Shown: in pieces, positions 37,465-45,224 of the stretch | How positions within the stretch are numbered: position 1 is the first letter of the stretch | Layout: each line of letters opens with the position of its first letter | Origin: Candidatus Nitrosymbiomonas proteolyticus | GTDB lineage: Bacteria; Armatimonadota; Fimbriimonadia; Fimbriimonadales; Fimbriimonadaceae | Assembly: GCA_017347465.1 (NCBI GenBank) | Contig: AP021858.1 | Coordinates: 1,382,472-1,446,471, forward strand | Reading direction: 5' to 3' | Length of the DNA: 64,000 nt | Made by a program: the position numbers and the translations under genes | Notes under the pieces: generated by a model | The model's input: the letters and a program-made list of their open reading frames with translations, nothing else | Told to the model about the DNA's origin: nothing | Database searches by the model: none

Positions 37465-38460
37465 GGCAGCGACACCACCACGCTCGCCTACGATTATGAA
37501 TCCCGGATCACTCGGATCACGTATCCAGATCAAAGCACGAACACGTTTAGCTACAATGGACAGGGCACCAGGGTGAGCAAGGTGGATTCGACCGGAACCA
37601 GGACCTATCTCAGGGACGGGGCGTATGTGACCGACCCTGTTCTGACGGACGGGGCCGCCACCTACACCCCGTGGATCTCGGAGCGCAGGTCGAGCGTAAC
37701 CAAGTTCTACCACCCCGACCGCCTGGGCACGACCGAGAGGCTCACCGACACCAACCAGTCCACGACCGACACCCGTCAGTACGACGCGTTCGGGTTGCTA
37801 ACGTCTTCCTCCGGTAGCACGCCTACTCCCTTTGGCTTCGCAGGGGCCTGGGGCTACCAAGAGGACCCCGACTCCGGCCTGAAGCTCCTGGGGCATAGGT
37901 ATTGCGATCCCTCGACTGGGCGGTTTCTGACGCGTGACCCAGTGAAGGATGGGAGAAACTGGTATGGGTATTGTGCTGGGAATCCAGCTTCGAGGCTTGA
38001 CCCGGACGGTCGCCGGTGGTGGTGGTGGCCTTGGCAAGGGGATGTGAACAATTGGTTTAATGAGCCAGTCCTGGTTATTGGCGAGCCTGCTTGGGGATCA
38101 GGCCAAATCGCCATGTACTTGCAGCCCGGGTGGCGGGATCCCGTTGGTTTCGATGCTGATGACGTCGGTGTACCTACGCCAGATGGACGTTATCGATGGT
38201 ACCATTTGGAAATCCACTTTCCTTACTCCAGTTCAGCGGATGTAATCGTCAACTCTGATGGTATTTCAAGGGTCCAGAATCCACATACTGGTCGCCTCGT
38301 TCCACGCGAGGAGGGTTCCGCCGAGTACGAGCGCCTAGAACGCATTCGCAAAGGAATCAAGGATCCTCCGAAGCCAAGCCCACGTTCGAGTCCTCCGATC
38401 GAACGAATTCCACCGGCTGGAAGTCACTACGGTAGTGGAGGAAGCTTGATATGGCACTAG
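37465..38460 (+). CDS. Displaced Rhs C-terminal module 1: core end plus unknown tip
   Basis: The first 180 codons repeat the end of the Rhs core (TLAYDYESRITRITYPDQST, GLKLLGHRYCDPSTGRFLTR) and end at LDPDG near 38010. The 149-residue tip (WWWWPWQGDVNNWFNEP, RYRWYHLEIHFPYSSSADVI, Pro-rich C-terminus) has no recognised nuclease or peptidase motif. There is no proper start: the frame opens inside the IS fragment (ATG 37396), so it is either silent storage or translated weakly from there. Its stop overlaps the ATG of the following membrane protein by 10 bp. A toxin role is inferred from position; a membrane target is suggested by the neighbour. Confidence 0.7.
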   Translation, partial: GSDTTTLAYDYESRITRITYPDQSTNTFSYNGQGTRVSKVDSTGTRTYLRDGAYVTDPVLTDGAATYTPWISERRSSVTKFYHPDRLGTTERLTDTNQSTTDTRQYDAFGLLTSSSGSTPTPFGFAGAWGYQEDPDSGLKLLGHRYCDPSTGRFLTRDPVKDGRNWYGYCAGNPASRLDPDGRRWWWWPWQGDVNNWFNEPVLVIGEPAWGSGQIAMYLQPGWRDPVGFDADDVGVPTPDGRYRWYHLEIHFPYSSSADVIVNSDGISRVQNPHTGRLVPREEGSAEYERLERIRKGIKDPPKPSPRSSPPIERIPPAGSHYGSGGSLIWH

Positions 38461-38897
38461 AGACAGGGTACTGCTTCACTTCATTGTGTTATGTGCGCCC
38501 TCCCTCTATTCCCGATCTCTGGATACTTCAGGTCGCACTTGCCGTGTTCGTTGCTTCGTATGCGATTTGCGCTTGTTGGGCAGTACTGAGATTGTCTGAT
38601 TCGTTGTCGTTGCGTTTGTTTCTTTCATTGACGGTCCTTCTGTACTCATTGCCAGGCGCACTATTACTGTGCATCTCTACGAACCCGGAGGACTTTGTCG
38701 ATTCGACACACTACGTCTGGTGGGGGTCCCTAGTACCCTCGGTCGTGTTGGGACCGCTATCCTGGTGGATCGCCAAAGACGTACGTCGGACCATAGGTGA
38801 CCTGGCGACTCAGGCAAAAGTGCTAAAGAGGTTGTGGTTGGCCGCCGGGATATTGTGGGTTGCGACCATCGGCGGGCTTGTCAGTGGTATAGTGTAG
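38451..38897 (+). CDS. Four-helix membrane protein, candidate immunity to module 1
   Basis: A 148-residue integral membrane protein with about four helices (LQVALAVFVASYAICACWAV, SLRLFLSLTVLLYSLPGALL, VPSVVLGPLSWWIA, LWLAAGILWVATIGGLVSGI). Its ATG overlaps the stop of the toxin module by 10 bp (ATGGCACTAG), so the two are translationally coupled. Membrane immunity proteins commonly protect from pore-forming or envelope-acting toxins. Family not recognised. The next 100 bp contain nothing identifiable. Confidence 0.6.
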   Translation: MALETGYCFTSLCYVRPPSIPDLWILQVALAVFVASYAICACWAVLRLSDSLSLRLFLSLTVLLYSLPGALLLCISTNPEDFVDSTHYVWWGSLVPSVVLGPLSWWIAKDVRRTIGDLATQAKVLKRLWLAAGILWVATIGGLVSGIV

Positions 38898-38998
38898 CTC
38901 GGCGTTAGGCAGTTATGACTGGGCATTGTGGCGCTGTGGGCTTTCAGGGCCTCGTAAATTGACAATCGCATAGCATCGCCACCGCAGTTCTCGGATAG

Positions 38999-40147
38999 TC
39001 GCACGTCAAGGTCGGGCAGCAGACGGTCAAGGAGTTCACCTACGATTCTGCGCGCAGGACGACCGCCGTCGAGACTTCGGCCGGGACCACCTCGCTGACC
39101 TACGATTATGAGAGCCGGGTGACGGGGATCACCTACCCGAACCAGTCGACCAACGCGTTTACGTACAACGGGCTCGACACCAGGGTGGGGATGTCGGACT
39201 CCGGTGGGTCGAAGAGCTTCCTTCGGGATGGGGTGTCGGTGACCTCGCCGGTGCTTTCGGACGGCAGCGCCACTTACACCCCCGCGATTTCGGAGCGTAG
39301 ATCGAGCACGACCACCTTCTACCACGCCGGGATCAAGAACGGGGATTCCCAGACCAACACCTCTGAGAGCGTCACCGCTTCGATCCAGTACGACGCCTTT
39401 GGCAACGTGACCTCGTCCTCGGGCACGTGGTCCGGCCCCTTCGCCTATGGAGGACCCTACGGCTACCAATCCGACTCCGACTCCGGCCTCAAGCTCCTGG
39501 GGCATAGGTACTACGATTCTTCTACCGGGCGGTTCCTTACCCGGGATCCGGCGAAATCCGGTCGCAATTGGTTCGGCTATTGCGACAATAACCCGCTCCG
39601 GACGGCCGACCCGACCGGTCTTTTCAACCTTGGCGAGTGGATCGATGAGAATCTCCTCGGAGGCGCAGTCAGGGACTTTGGCGATGCTTGGGGCCGGTGG
39701 GAGATCGGCGAGGCCTCGGGGTGGGAGGTCGCTGGTCGAGGGGTCGTAGCGGCCTATGAGGTCGCCGATCTGGCGGTCGACATCGTCACGGTCGGCAAGG
39801 GAGGGCTTGGCGCAGGCAAGCGTCTCACCAAGCTAGGTCTCCATAAAGGCGGAAAGGAGATCGGTGAGGAGGCAGGTGAGCGCGCTGGGCGGGCGGGCGT
39901 GTATCATCTGATCGATCAGGACGGCGTAGTTAGGTATGTTGGAAGTACGAATGATTTCGTACGGAGAAAACGGGAGCATAAGAAGCTTAGAAGCAAGTTG
40001 GGCCTTCACTTCGAGCCCCTTTACTCGAGCGATGATGCGTTCGAGCGAGTGTTTCGCGAGCAGGAGTACATAGACATGTTCGGAGGAATCACTGGAGGCC
40101 AGTTGTTCAACAAGCGAAACGCCCTGAAGTGGCGACAGCTACGATAG
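38999..40147 (+). CDS. Displaced Rhs C-terminal module 2: core end plus GIY-YIG nuclease tip
   Basis: From 39005 the sequence repeats the Rhs core (VKVGQQTVKEFTYDS, RVTGITYPNQSTNAFTYNGL, GLKLLGHRYYDSSTGRFLTR) to TADPTGL at about 39622. The tip of about 174 residues has a Gly/Ala-rich linker and then AGVYHLIDQDGVVRYVGSTN, FVRRKREH and FREQEYID, a GIY-YIG endonuclease with the Arg and the metal-binding Glu in place. In-frame stops lie just upstream (38996) and there is no ribosome-binding site before the first possible start (GTG 39119), so it is a stored or weakly expressed module. Downstream is an Imm26-like gene. Confidence 0.8.
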   Translation, partial: SHVKVGQQTVKEFTYDSARRTTAVETSAGTTSLTYDYESRVTGITYPNQSTNAFTYNGLDTRVGMSDSGGSKSFLRDGVSVTSPVLSDGSATYTPAISERRSSTTTFYHAGIKNGDSQTNTSESVTASIQYDAFGNVTSSSGTWSGPFAYGGPYGYQSDSDSGLKLLGHRYYDSSTGRFLTRDPAKSGRNWFGYCDNNPLRTADPTGLFNLGEWIDENLLGGAVRDFGDAWGRWEIGEASGWEVAGRGVVAAYEVADLAVDIVTVGKGGLGAGKRLTKLGLHKGGKEIGEEAGERAGRAGVYHLIDQDGVVRYVGSTNDFVRRKREHKKLRSKLGLHFEPLYSSDDAFERVFREQEYIDMFGGITGGQLFNKRNALKWRQLR

Positions 40148-40179
40148 CCAAAACCAAGAACTCTGCGGCTACAAAAGCG

Positions 40180-41085
40180 ATGAGTATGCAACGAGCAAAG
40201 AAAGGCTCTATTTGGTCGATCCCCCTGTCCAACGACACGTACGCTCTTGGGCATTTCGTCTTGACTGCAAAAAGACGACATATTGGTCTCTTGCGAGTGT
40301 TTCCAGAAAGACTGCTTGCCTTGCCTACCATGGAACATTACTGTAGCATGAAGGACAGGGACGTTGAACGCGTGTTTCTGTTTCGCGTTGATTCCGATGG
40401 AATGGAAGACAGAGGTTGGACGCTAGTAGGAATTGACATGCAATTTGAAGACTCCAAGTGGCTTCAGATCAAGGTTGTTGGTGGGCGAACGGGTGGAGTA
40501 TATCAGCTTGATTCGAAGTCTCTGGAATGTCGCTGGATTCGAATGGCAAGTTGGGGAGAAACGGGCCTGACCGATGGCTTTTCCTCAATAGGTTACGTAC
40601 AAGGATGGGTCGACCTTAACATCGACACAAAGGAAAACAACCTCGTTACCTTCCCAGAACGGGACCAGTTTGGCAACCTTCCCCTTGCGGCTGAATCTGT
40701 CGAGCAGAAGGCGGCCTTCCAGGAGAGGTTCCAAGCGTGGAAAGGAGAATTCATCAAGACAAGGCTGGGAAAAGCAATGCTTCGTGCAGAGGAAGTCGGC
40801 GCTAAGGAATCTGCGGATGCCGACGATTGGACTCATGCAGTCAGAGTACATTTGCCGATGGCCAGTCCCGCAGAGTTACTGCAGTGTCAAGATATTGAAG
40901 CAGAGCTGCTCGATTTGTGCCTTAATCGTGGCAATGCTGAAGTGGACGGTCACTCGACCGGCAATGGTGAGTATGTGATTTACATCTACTGTCGTGACGG
41001 TAAGAGTGTCGCGAGTGCTGTACGCGCACTCTTGCGTACAACACTTCCCAATGTGACCGTGTCGCTTAACTGGGCCGAACTATGA
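40180..41085 (+). CDS. Imm26-like immunity protein with extra C-terminal domain
   Basis: A protein of about 301 residues. The N-terminal half begins KKGSIWSIPLSNDTYALGHF, matching the 'G.i..iPL.dg.yg.g' opening of Imm26 immunity proteins. The C-terminal part (VRVHLPMASPAELLQCQDIE, YVIYIYCRDGKSVASAVRAL) looks like a separate small alpha/beta domain. It follows the GIY-YIG module; the open frame actually begins with a GTG inside that gene (40129), but ATG 40180 agrees better with the family. It is AT-richer than the core genome. Its TGA overlaps the ATG that opens module 3 (ATGA). Confidence 0.65.
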   Translation: MSMQRAKKGSIWSIPLSNDTYALGHFVLTAKRRHIGLLRVFPERLLALPTMEHYCSMKDRDVERVFLFRVDSDGMEDRGWTLVGIDMQFEDSKWLQIKVVGGRTGGVYQLDSKSLECRWIRMASWGETGLTDGFSSIGYVQGWVDLNIDTKENNLVTFPERDQFGNLPLAAESVEQKAAFQERFQAWKGEFIKTRLGKAMLRAEEVGAKESADADDWTHAVRVHLPMASPAELLQCQDIEAELLDLCLNRGNAEVDGHSTGNGEYVIYIYCRDGKSVASAVRALLRTTLPNVTVSLNWAEL

Positions 41086-41790
41086 AACTTGATAGGCTAA
41101 GGATCCAAATGTCGGGGTGCCTGTCAATACGGGGCGCAGGTACGCTCAATGGGGTGATTGGGTGGACCACCTTCTACCACGGCGGGATCAAGAACGGGGA
41201 CTCTCAGTCGAACACCTCTGAGAGCGTCACGGGATCAATCCAATACGACGCCTTCGGCAATGTCACTTCGTCCTCGGGTACCTGGTCCGGCCCCTTCGCC
41301 TACGGAGGACCTTACGGCTACCAATCCGACCCGGATTCCGGCCTGAAGCTCCTGGGGCATAGGTATTACGACTCGAGCACGGGGAGGTTCCTGACTAGGG
41401 ATCCGATCGAGGATGGGCGGAATTGGTATGGGTATTGTCGAAATAACGGCCCATCATTGGCGGACCCCACTGGACTCGGCTTCCTATCTGACCTCTGGGA
41501 GGGAGCAAAGGACTGGTATTTTGGCATCGACGTCATTGGACCGGGGGGTGAGCCCGTTAGGGTAGGCGGCTGGCCAGCCCTCTTCAATCGCAAGCAGAAC
41601 GCGATGACGGTGAACGAGACCGTTCACTTGAATGACCCTGACGACTACGTAGACTATCTCAACGACTCTCACTGGTCCCGCCACGAGAAAATGCACATTT
41701 ACCAAGAGGAGACTTACCACGACGGAAATGCTATATCTTTCGTCGCCACTGTAATAGTACAGTATCTGCTGGCATTAAGTCACGATGGTG

Positions 41791-41794
41791 CCCC
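41791..41794 (+). repeat. Left target-site duplication of IS copy A
   Basis: CCCC precedes the terminal TGG of the element; the matching CCCC is at 43022-43025 after the terminal CCA. A 4-bp duplication is usual for the IS407 group of IS3. Confidence 0.8.
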
Positions 41795-41858
41795 TGGTCT
41801 GCCCCCCAAAATTGAAGACGTCAGAAAAGTAGTTCTCTGGTTCAAACTGGAGGCAATC

Positions 41859-42164
41859 ATGAAGAGATCGAAGTTCACCGAGGAGCAGATCGTGAGGATT
41901 CTGCAGGAGGCCGCATCGGGCCAGAAGACGCAGGCCCAGCTTTGCCGCGACCACGGAGTCAGCGCGAACACGTTCTACGTGTGGAAGCGCAAGTACGCGG
42001 GGATGCAGACAGACGATGTGCGGCATCTGCGCGAGCTCGAGCGGGAGAACGCTCAGCTCAAGCGTCTTCTTGCCGAAAGAGACCTTGAGATCGACGCGGT
42101 ACGGGCGCTGTTCCGAAAAAACGGACTCGCGCTCCCGAACCCGTCGCGGGGGCGCGATTCCTGA
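41859..42164 (+). CDS. IS3-family OrfA, copy A
   Basis: A 101-residue DNA-binding protein: helix-turn-helix [20 protein letters not shown] and [20 protein letters not shown], then a leucine-zipper-like helix (LRELERENAQLKRLLAERDL). It is the first part of the transposase and recognises the IS ends. Its stop TGA overlaps the ATG of orfB, from which the fusion OrfAB would arise by a -1 frameshift in related elements. By chance the frame is open upstream into the interrupted toxin, so a fused 360-codon frame exists. Confidence 0.9.
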   Translation: MKRSKFTEEQIVRILQEAASGQKTQAQLCRDHGVSANTFYVWKRKYAGMQTDDVRHLRELERENAQLKRLLAERDLEIDAVRALFRKNGLALPNPSRGRDS

Positions 42165-42994
42165 TGGAGCGGAACATGACGGTCCGCAGGGCTTGCTGGA
42201 TGACCGGGATCTCGACTCGCGCTGTTTATGAGGAGCTAGGGCCGGACCGGGACGCTGCGCTCAGGGAAGCACTCAGGAGGGTCTGGCGGCCCAACATGGG
42301 CTACCGGATGGCGCACGCCCTGGTGAAGGAAGAGTTCGCTCCCCTGAACCTCAAGCGGGTGCATCGAATCTGGAAACACGAGCGGCTCGGCCGCAAGACG
42401 CGATATCGCAAGAAGCGGACCGGGAACCCGGTTCCCCTGTCGGCGGAGCATCCCAACCACGTGTGGACGGTGGACTTTATCCATGATTCCTGCCTGAGCG
42501 GAACGAAGCTCAAGGTGCTTTCGGTGGAGGATGAGTTCACTCGGGAGTGCCTAGCTCTGGAGGTGGCGACGCGGATCAATGCTCGCAAGGTGCGCGACGT
42601 ATTGGCTCCGCTCTTTGCCGATCGCGGGGCTCCCCGGTTCGTTCGGAGCGATAACGGCGGCGAGTTCGTTGCCCGGCTGCTCGCGGTGTTTCTCTCTGAA
42701 TCCGGTTCGAACAGCCGCTTCATCGATCCGGGCAAACCCTGGCAGAACGGGTTCGTGGAGTCGTTCCACTCGACCCTGCGCCGGGATCACCTCGACGTCG
42801 AGGTCTTTGTCAATCTGGCCGACGCTCAGATGAAGACGGCGATCTACCGTCGCTACTACAACGAGGTTCGGCCGCATTCGTCGCTTGGCTATCGCCCCCC
42901 GGCGGTGGCCGCGCAGAGTCTGGAGTTCAGTCGGGCTACGCCCTGCCTGCCCCCCAACCCTGCTGGGATATCATCAGCGGAGGTCTACTCTTAA
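42164..42994 (+). CDS. IS3-family OrfB transposase (integrase fold), copy A
   Basis: A 276-residue DDE recombinase. Triad regions: HVWTVDFIHDS (Asp), RFVRSDNGGEF (Asp) and WQNGFVESFHSTLRRD (Glu), ending with the family's NEVRPHSSLGYRPPA. It differs from copy B by few residues (ELG versus EPG near residue 25, KHER versus KDER and GRKT versus GRKK near 65-72). Intact and presumably active. Confidence 0.92.
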   Translation: MERNMTVRRACWMTGISTRAVYEELGPDRDAALREALRRVWRPNMGYRMAHALVKEEFAPLNLKRVHRIWKHERLGRKTRYRKKRTGNPVPLSAEHPNHVWTVDFIHDSCLSGTKLKVLSVEDEFTRECLALEVATRINARKVRDVLAPLFADRGAPRFVRSDNGGEFVARLLAVFLSESGSNSRFIDPGKPWQNGFVESFHSTLRRDHLDVEVFVNLADAQMKTAIYRRYYNEVRPHSSLGYRPPAVAAQSLEFSRATPCLPPNPAGISSAEVYS

Positions 42995-43021
42995 GATGTC
43001 TTCAACAATGGGGGCTGGCCA

Positions 43022-43025
43022 CCCC
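43022..43025 (+). repeat. Right target-site duplication of IS copy A
   Basis: CCCC directly after the element end; see the left copy at 41791-41794. Confidence 0.8.
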
Positions 43026-43119
43026 CTATGAAGTCGAAGCCGAGCTTGCGACAACTAGACGATGGCGACCTGACATGACTGGATACTATGAGTGGTACCT
43101 TGGGACTCAGTAGTGTCCA

Positions 43120-43449
43120 ATGAGCAAACGCATTGCCAAACGACTGCTTTTTACGATAGGGATCATTATCGCTGTATATTGGGCTCTGATCGTCTTTTGG
43201 CTTCCTCCAGATCTCATTCCATTGAAAGTAGTCAATTCGCTTCCCTTTGAGATTGTCGTTGAATACTGTCATTGCAAGGCGGACTCCGTTACCGAATGCG
43301 GGAACATATATAGACCCAGCGTCAGTTCGCTAAAAGGTTATCGTGCGACCGACGGTAGACGGAAGAACCCCATTGAGCCTAAGAAGGTCCGAATTGACGA
43401 GCGCTATACTCTAACTGGACGTGTTATGGAGGCCATTATTGAGTTCTAG
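43120..43449 (+). CDS. Small membrane-anchored protein, candidate immunity to module 3
   Basis: A 109-residue protein with one N-terminal membrane helix (RLLFTIGIIIAVYWALIVFW) and an extracytoplasmic domain containing two close cysteines (VVEYCHCKADSVTECGNIY). It begins 6 bp after the stop of the interrupted metallopeptidase tip, in the position occupied by the immunity gene in the other modules. The location fits protection from a peptidase acting outside the cytosol. It now lies between two inverted IS copies. The following 43450-43543 shows no gene. Confidence 0.55.
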   Translation: MSKRIAKRLLFTIGIIIAVYWALIVFWLPPDLIPLKVVNSLPFEIVVEYCHCKADSVTECGNIYRPSVSSLKGYRATDGRRKNPIEPKKVRIDERYTLTGRVMEAIIEF

Positions 43450-43570
43450 TAGGGAGCCGGATGCTGAAAGCGCATTTAGTAGCCAAACCGACGCTGCATT
43501 TTCAAAGCCAAGTGGAGGCAATGTCAAGGTTGACTCAGAGAAATGGCCAGCCCCCATTGTTGAAGACATC

Positions 43571-44401
43571 TTAAGAGTAGACCTCCGCTGATGATATCCC
43601 AGCAGGGTTGGGGGGCAGGCAGGGCGTAGCCCGACTGAACTCCAGACTCTGCGCGGCCACCGCCGGGGGGCGATAGCCAAGCGACGAATGCGGCCGAACC
43701 TCGTTGTAGTAGCGACGGTAGATCGCCGTCTTCATCTGAGCGTCGGCCAGATTGACAAAGACCTCGACGTCGAGGTGATCCCGGCGCAGGGTCGAGTGGA
43801 ACGACTCCACGAACCCGTTCTGCCAGGGTTTGCCCGGATCGATGAAGCGGCTGTTCGAACCGGATTCAGAGAGAAACACCGCGAGCAGCCGGGCAACGAA
43901 CTCGCCGCCGTTGTCGCTCCGAACGAACCGGGGAGCCCCGCGATCGGCAAAGAGCGGAGCCAATACGTCGCGCACCTTGCGAGCATTGATCCGCGTCGCC
44001 ACCTCCAGAGCCAGGCACTCCCGAGTGAACTCATCCTCCACCGAAAGCACCTTCAGCTTCGTTCCGCTCAGGCAGGAATCATGGATAAAGTCCACCGTCC
44101 ACACGTGGTTGGGATGCTCCGCCGACAGGGGAACCGGGTTCCCGGTCCGCTTCTTGCGATATCGCTTCTTGCGGCCGAGCCGCTCGTCCTTCCAGATTCG
44201 ATGCACCCGCTTGAGGTTCAAGGGAGCGAACTCCTCCTTCACCAGGGCGTGCGCCATCCGGTAGCCCATGTTGGGCCGCCAGACCCTCCTGAGTGCTTCC
44301 CTGAGCGCAGCGTCCCGGTCCGGCCCTGGCTCCTCATAAACAGCGCGAGTCGAGATCCCGGTCATCCAGCAAGCCCTGCGGACCGTCATGTTCCGCTCCA
44401 T
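43571..44401 (-). CDS. IS3-family OrfB transposase, copy B
   Basis: A 276-residue DDE transposase almost identical to that of copy A, with the same triad regions (WTVDFIHD, RSDNGGEF, NGFVESFHS). Intact, with the ATG overlapping the orfA stop in TGATG. Confidence 0.92.
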   Translation of the reverse strand: MERNMTVRRACWMTGISTRAVYEEPGPDRDAALREALRRVWRPNMGYRMAHALVKEEFAPLNLKRVHRIWKDERLGRKKRYRKKRTGNPVPLSAEHPNHVWTVDFIHDSCLSGTKLKVLSVEDEFTRECLALEVATRINARKVRDVLAPLFADRGAPRFVRSDNGGEFVARLLAVFLSESGSNSRFIDPGKPWQNGFVESFHSTLRRDHLDVEVFVNLADAQMKTAIYRRYYNEVRPHSSLGYRPPAVAAQSLEFSRATPCLPPNPAGISSAEVYS

Positions 44402-44706
44402 CAGGAATCGCGCCCCCGCGACGGGTTCGGGAGCGCGAGTCCGTTTTTTCGGAACAGCGCCCGTACCGCGTCGATCTCAAGGTCTCTTTCGGCAAGAAGA
44501 CGCTTGAGCTGAGCGTTCTCCCGCTCGAGCTCGCGCAGATGCCGCACATCGTCTGTCTGCATCCCCGCGTACTTGCGCTTCCACACGTAGAACGTGTTCG
44601 CGCTGACTCCGTGGTCGCGGCAAAGCTGGGCCTGCGTCTTCTGGCCCGATGCGGCCTCCTGCAGAATCCTCACGATCTGCTCCTCGGTGAACTTCGATCT
44701 CTTCAT
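44401..44706 (-). CDS. IS3-family OrfA, copy B
   Basis: The 101-residue helix-turn-helix protein of the IS, from [10 protein letters not shown] to ALPNPSRGRDS, the same as copy A. The open frame continues upstream to 45129 through the IS end and repeat DNA; that extension is not a gene. Confidence 0.9.
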   Translation of the reverse strand: MKRSKFTEEQIVRILQEAASGQKTQAQLCRDHGVSANTFYVWKRKYAGMQTDDVRHLRELERENAQLKRLLAERDLEIDAVRALFRKNGLALPNPSRGRDS

Positions 44707-44774
44707 GATTGCCTCCAGTTTGAACCAGAGGACTACTTTTTTGACGTCTTCAATTTCGGGGGGCAGACCAGCCC

Positions 44775-45020
44775 GGTCTGCCCTTCGTGTCCGACGGGGC
44801 CACCCGGCACTGAGGGAAGGGCGCTCGCCGCGGGATTGCGCAAGGGGGCGGTGAGCTGCACCCCAAAGCAAGTTTGGGGTGGCACCCAGATTGGGTCTCC
44901 CAGGGCCCAGCCAAGGAGAGTGCCTGTCCCCTTTTGCCGCGCTCCTTGGGGTGCTCGTGTTACTTGGCCCGCGAGACGCGGGCGCTCCCAGAGCCGTGGG
45001 CGCTCCCAGAGCCGTGGGGC
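44775..45020. repeat. Dispersed composite repeat, copy 2
   Basis: Two parts in order. Part alpha (44775-44880) runs from GGTCTGCCCTTCGTGTCC to a hairpin ACCCCAAA-GCAAG-TTTGGGGT and recurs at 46750-46855. Part beta (44876-45020) runs from GGTGGCACCCAGATTGGGTC to GAGCCGTGGGCGCTCCCA and recurs at 32525 and 46261. The stretch 44771-45224 holds only this repeat and unassigned sequence; frames that cross it on both strands are spurious. Confidence 0.75.
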
Positions 45021-45224
45021 ATCCAGCGTCCTTCCCACGGCTCCGACGATGGGATTCAGAACCTTTTCGGGCAAACGGCACGAACCTTCCGCGTGTGCGA
45101 GCCACCGCGCTGGGGACGCTTCTCAGCAAGCTCCCAGGCTCTGAGAGCGATCGACGATCGACAATGGCTAGATGATGATAGAATCAACGATTCACCCGCC
45201 TGAAGTGACAAACTCTTTTGCAGG

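Larger units (their letters stand above)
41795..43021 (+). mobile_element. IS3-family (IS407-like) element, copy A, 1227 bp, complete
   Basis: Terminal inverted repeats begin TGGTCTGCCCCCC on the left and, read inwards from the right, TGGCCAGCCCCC; both then contain TTGAAGAC followed by a variant of GTC. Two genes, orfA and orfB, overlap in TGATG. The element is flanked by CCCC on both sides and interrupts the metallopeptidase toxin module. It is an inverted twin of copy B (43544-44770). Confidence 0.93.
41082..43113 (+). pseudogene. Displaced Rhs C-terminal module 3: HExxH metallopeptidase tip, split by an IS
   Basis: From ATG 41082 about 28 unrelated codons lead into Rhs core (FYHGGIKNGDSQSNTSE, GLKLLGHRYYDSSTGRFLTR, LADPTG to 41474). 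The tip has SHWSRHEKMHIYQEETYHDG, a zincin motif. An IS3-family element is inserted after codon Ala237 (at 41791-41794). The frame resumes at 43026 (PYEVEAELATTRRWRPDMTG, YYEWYLGTQ, stop 43111-43113). Deleting the IS and one copy of CCCC yields 801 bp, 266 codons, with HEKMH at 201-205 and EVEAE at 240-244, where Glu242 could be the third zinc ligand. As it stands the gene is broken between its metal ligands. Confidence 0.8.
43544..44770 (-). mobile_element. IS3-family (IS407-like) element, copy B, 1227 bp, complete
   Basis: Same length and ends as copy A, in the opposite orientation, with right ends facing each other across 522 bp. The flanks differ (GAAA at 43540-43543, GCCC at 44771-44774), so there is no target duplication; one flank was probably lost or exchanged by recombination or deletion. 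Its outer side abuts a dispersed repeat. Confidence 0.92.

Noticed and set aside
41082-42164. Real fusion of an Rhs tip with an IS OrfA (360 codons)
   Set aside because: The frame is open by chance across the IS left end; exact IS ends and the CCCC duplication show an insertion.
41795-44770. Composite transposon carrying a cargo gene
   Set aside because: Only copy A has a target duplication and its flanks rejoin a toxin gene, so the IS copies inserted into the toxin locus; the gene between them belongs to that locus.
44401-45129. Extended 242-residue OrfA of copy B
   Set aside because: The extra N-terminal part translates IS end and repeat DNA; the true start is the ATG at 44706 as in copy A.
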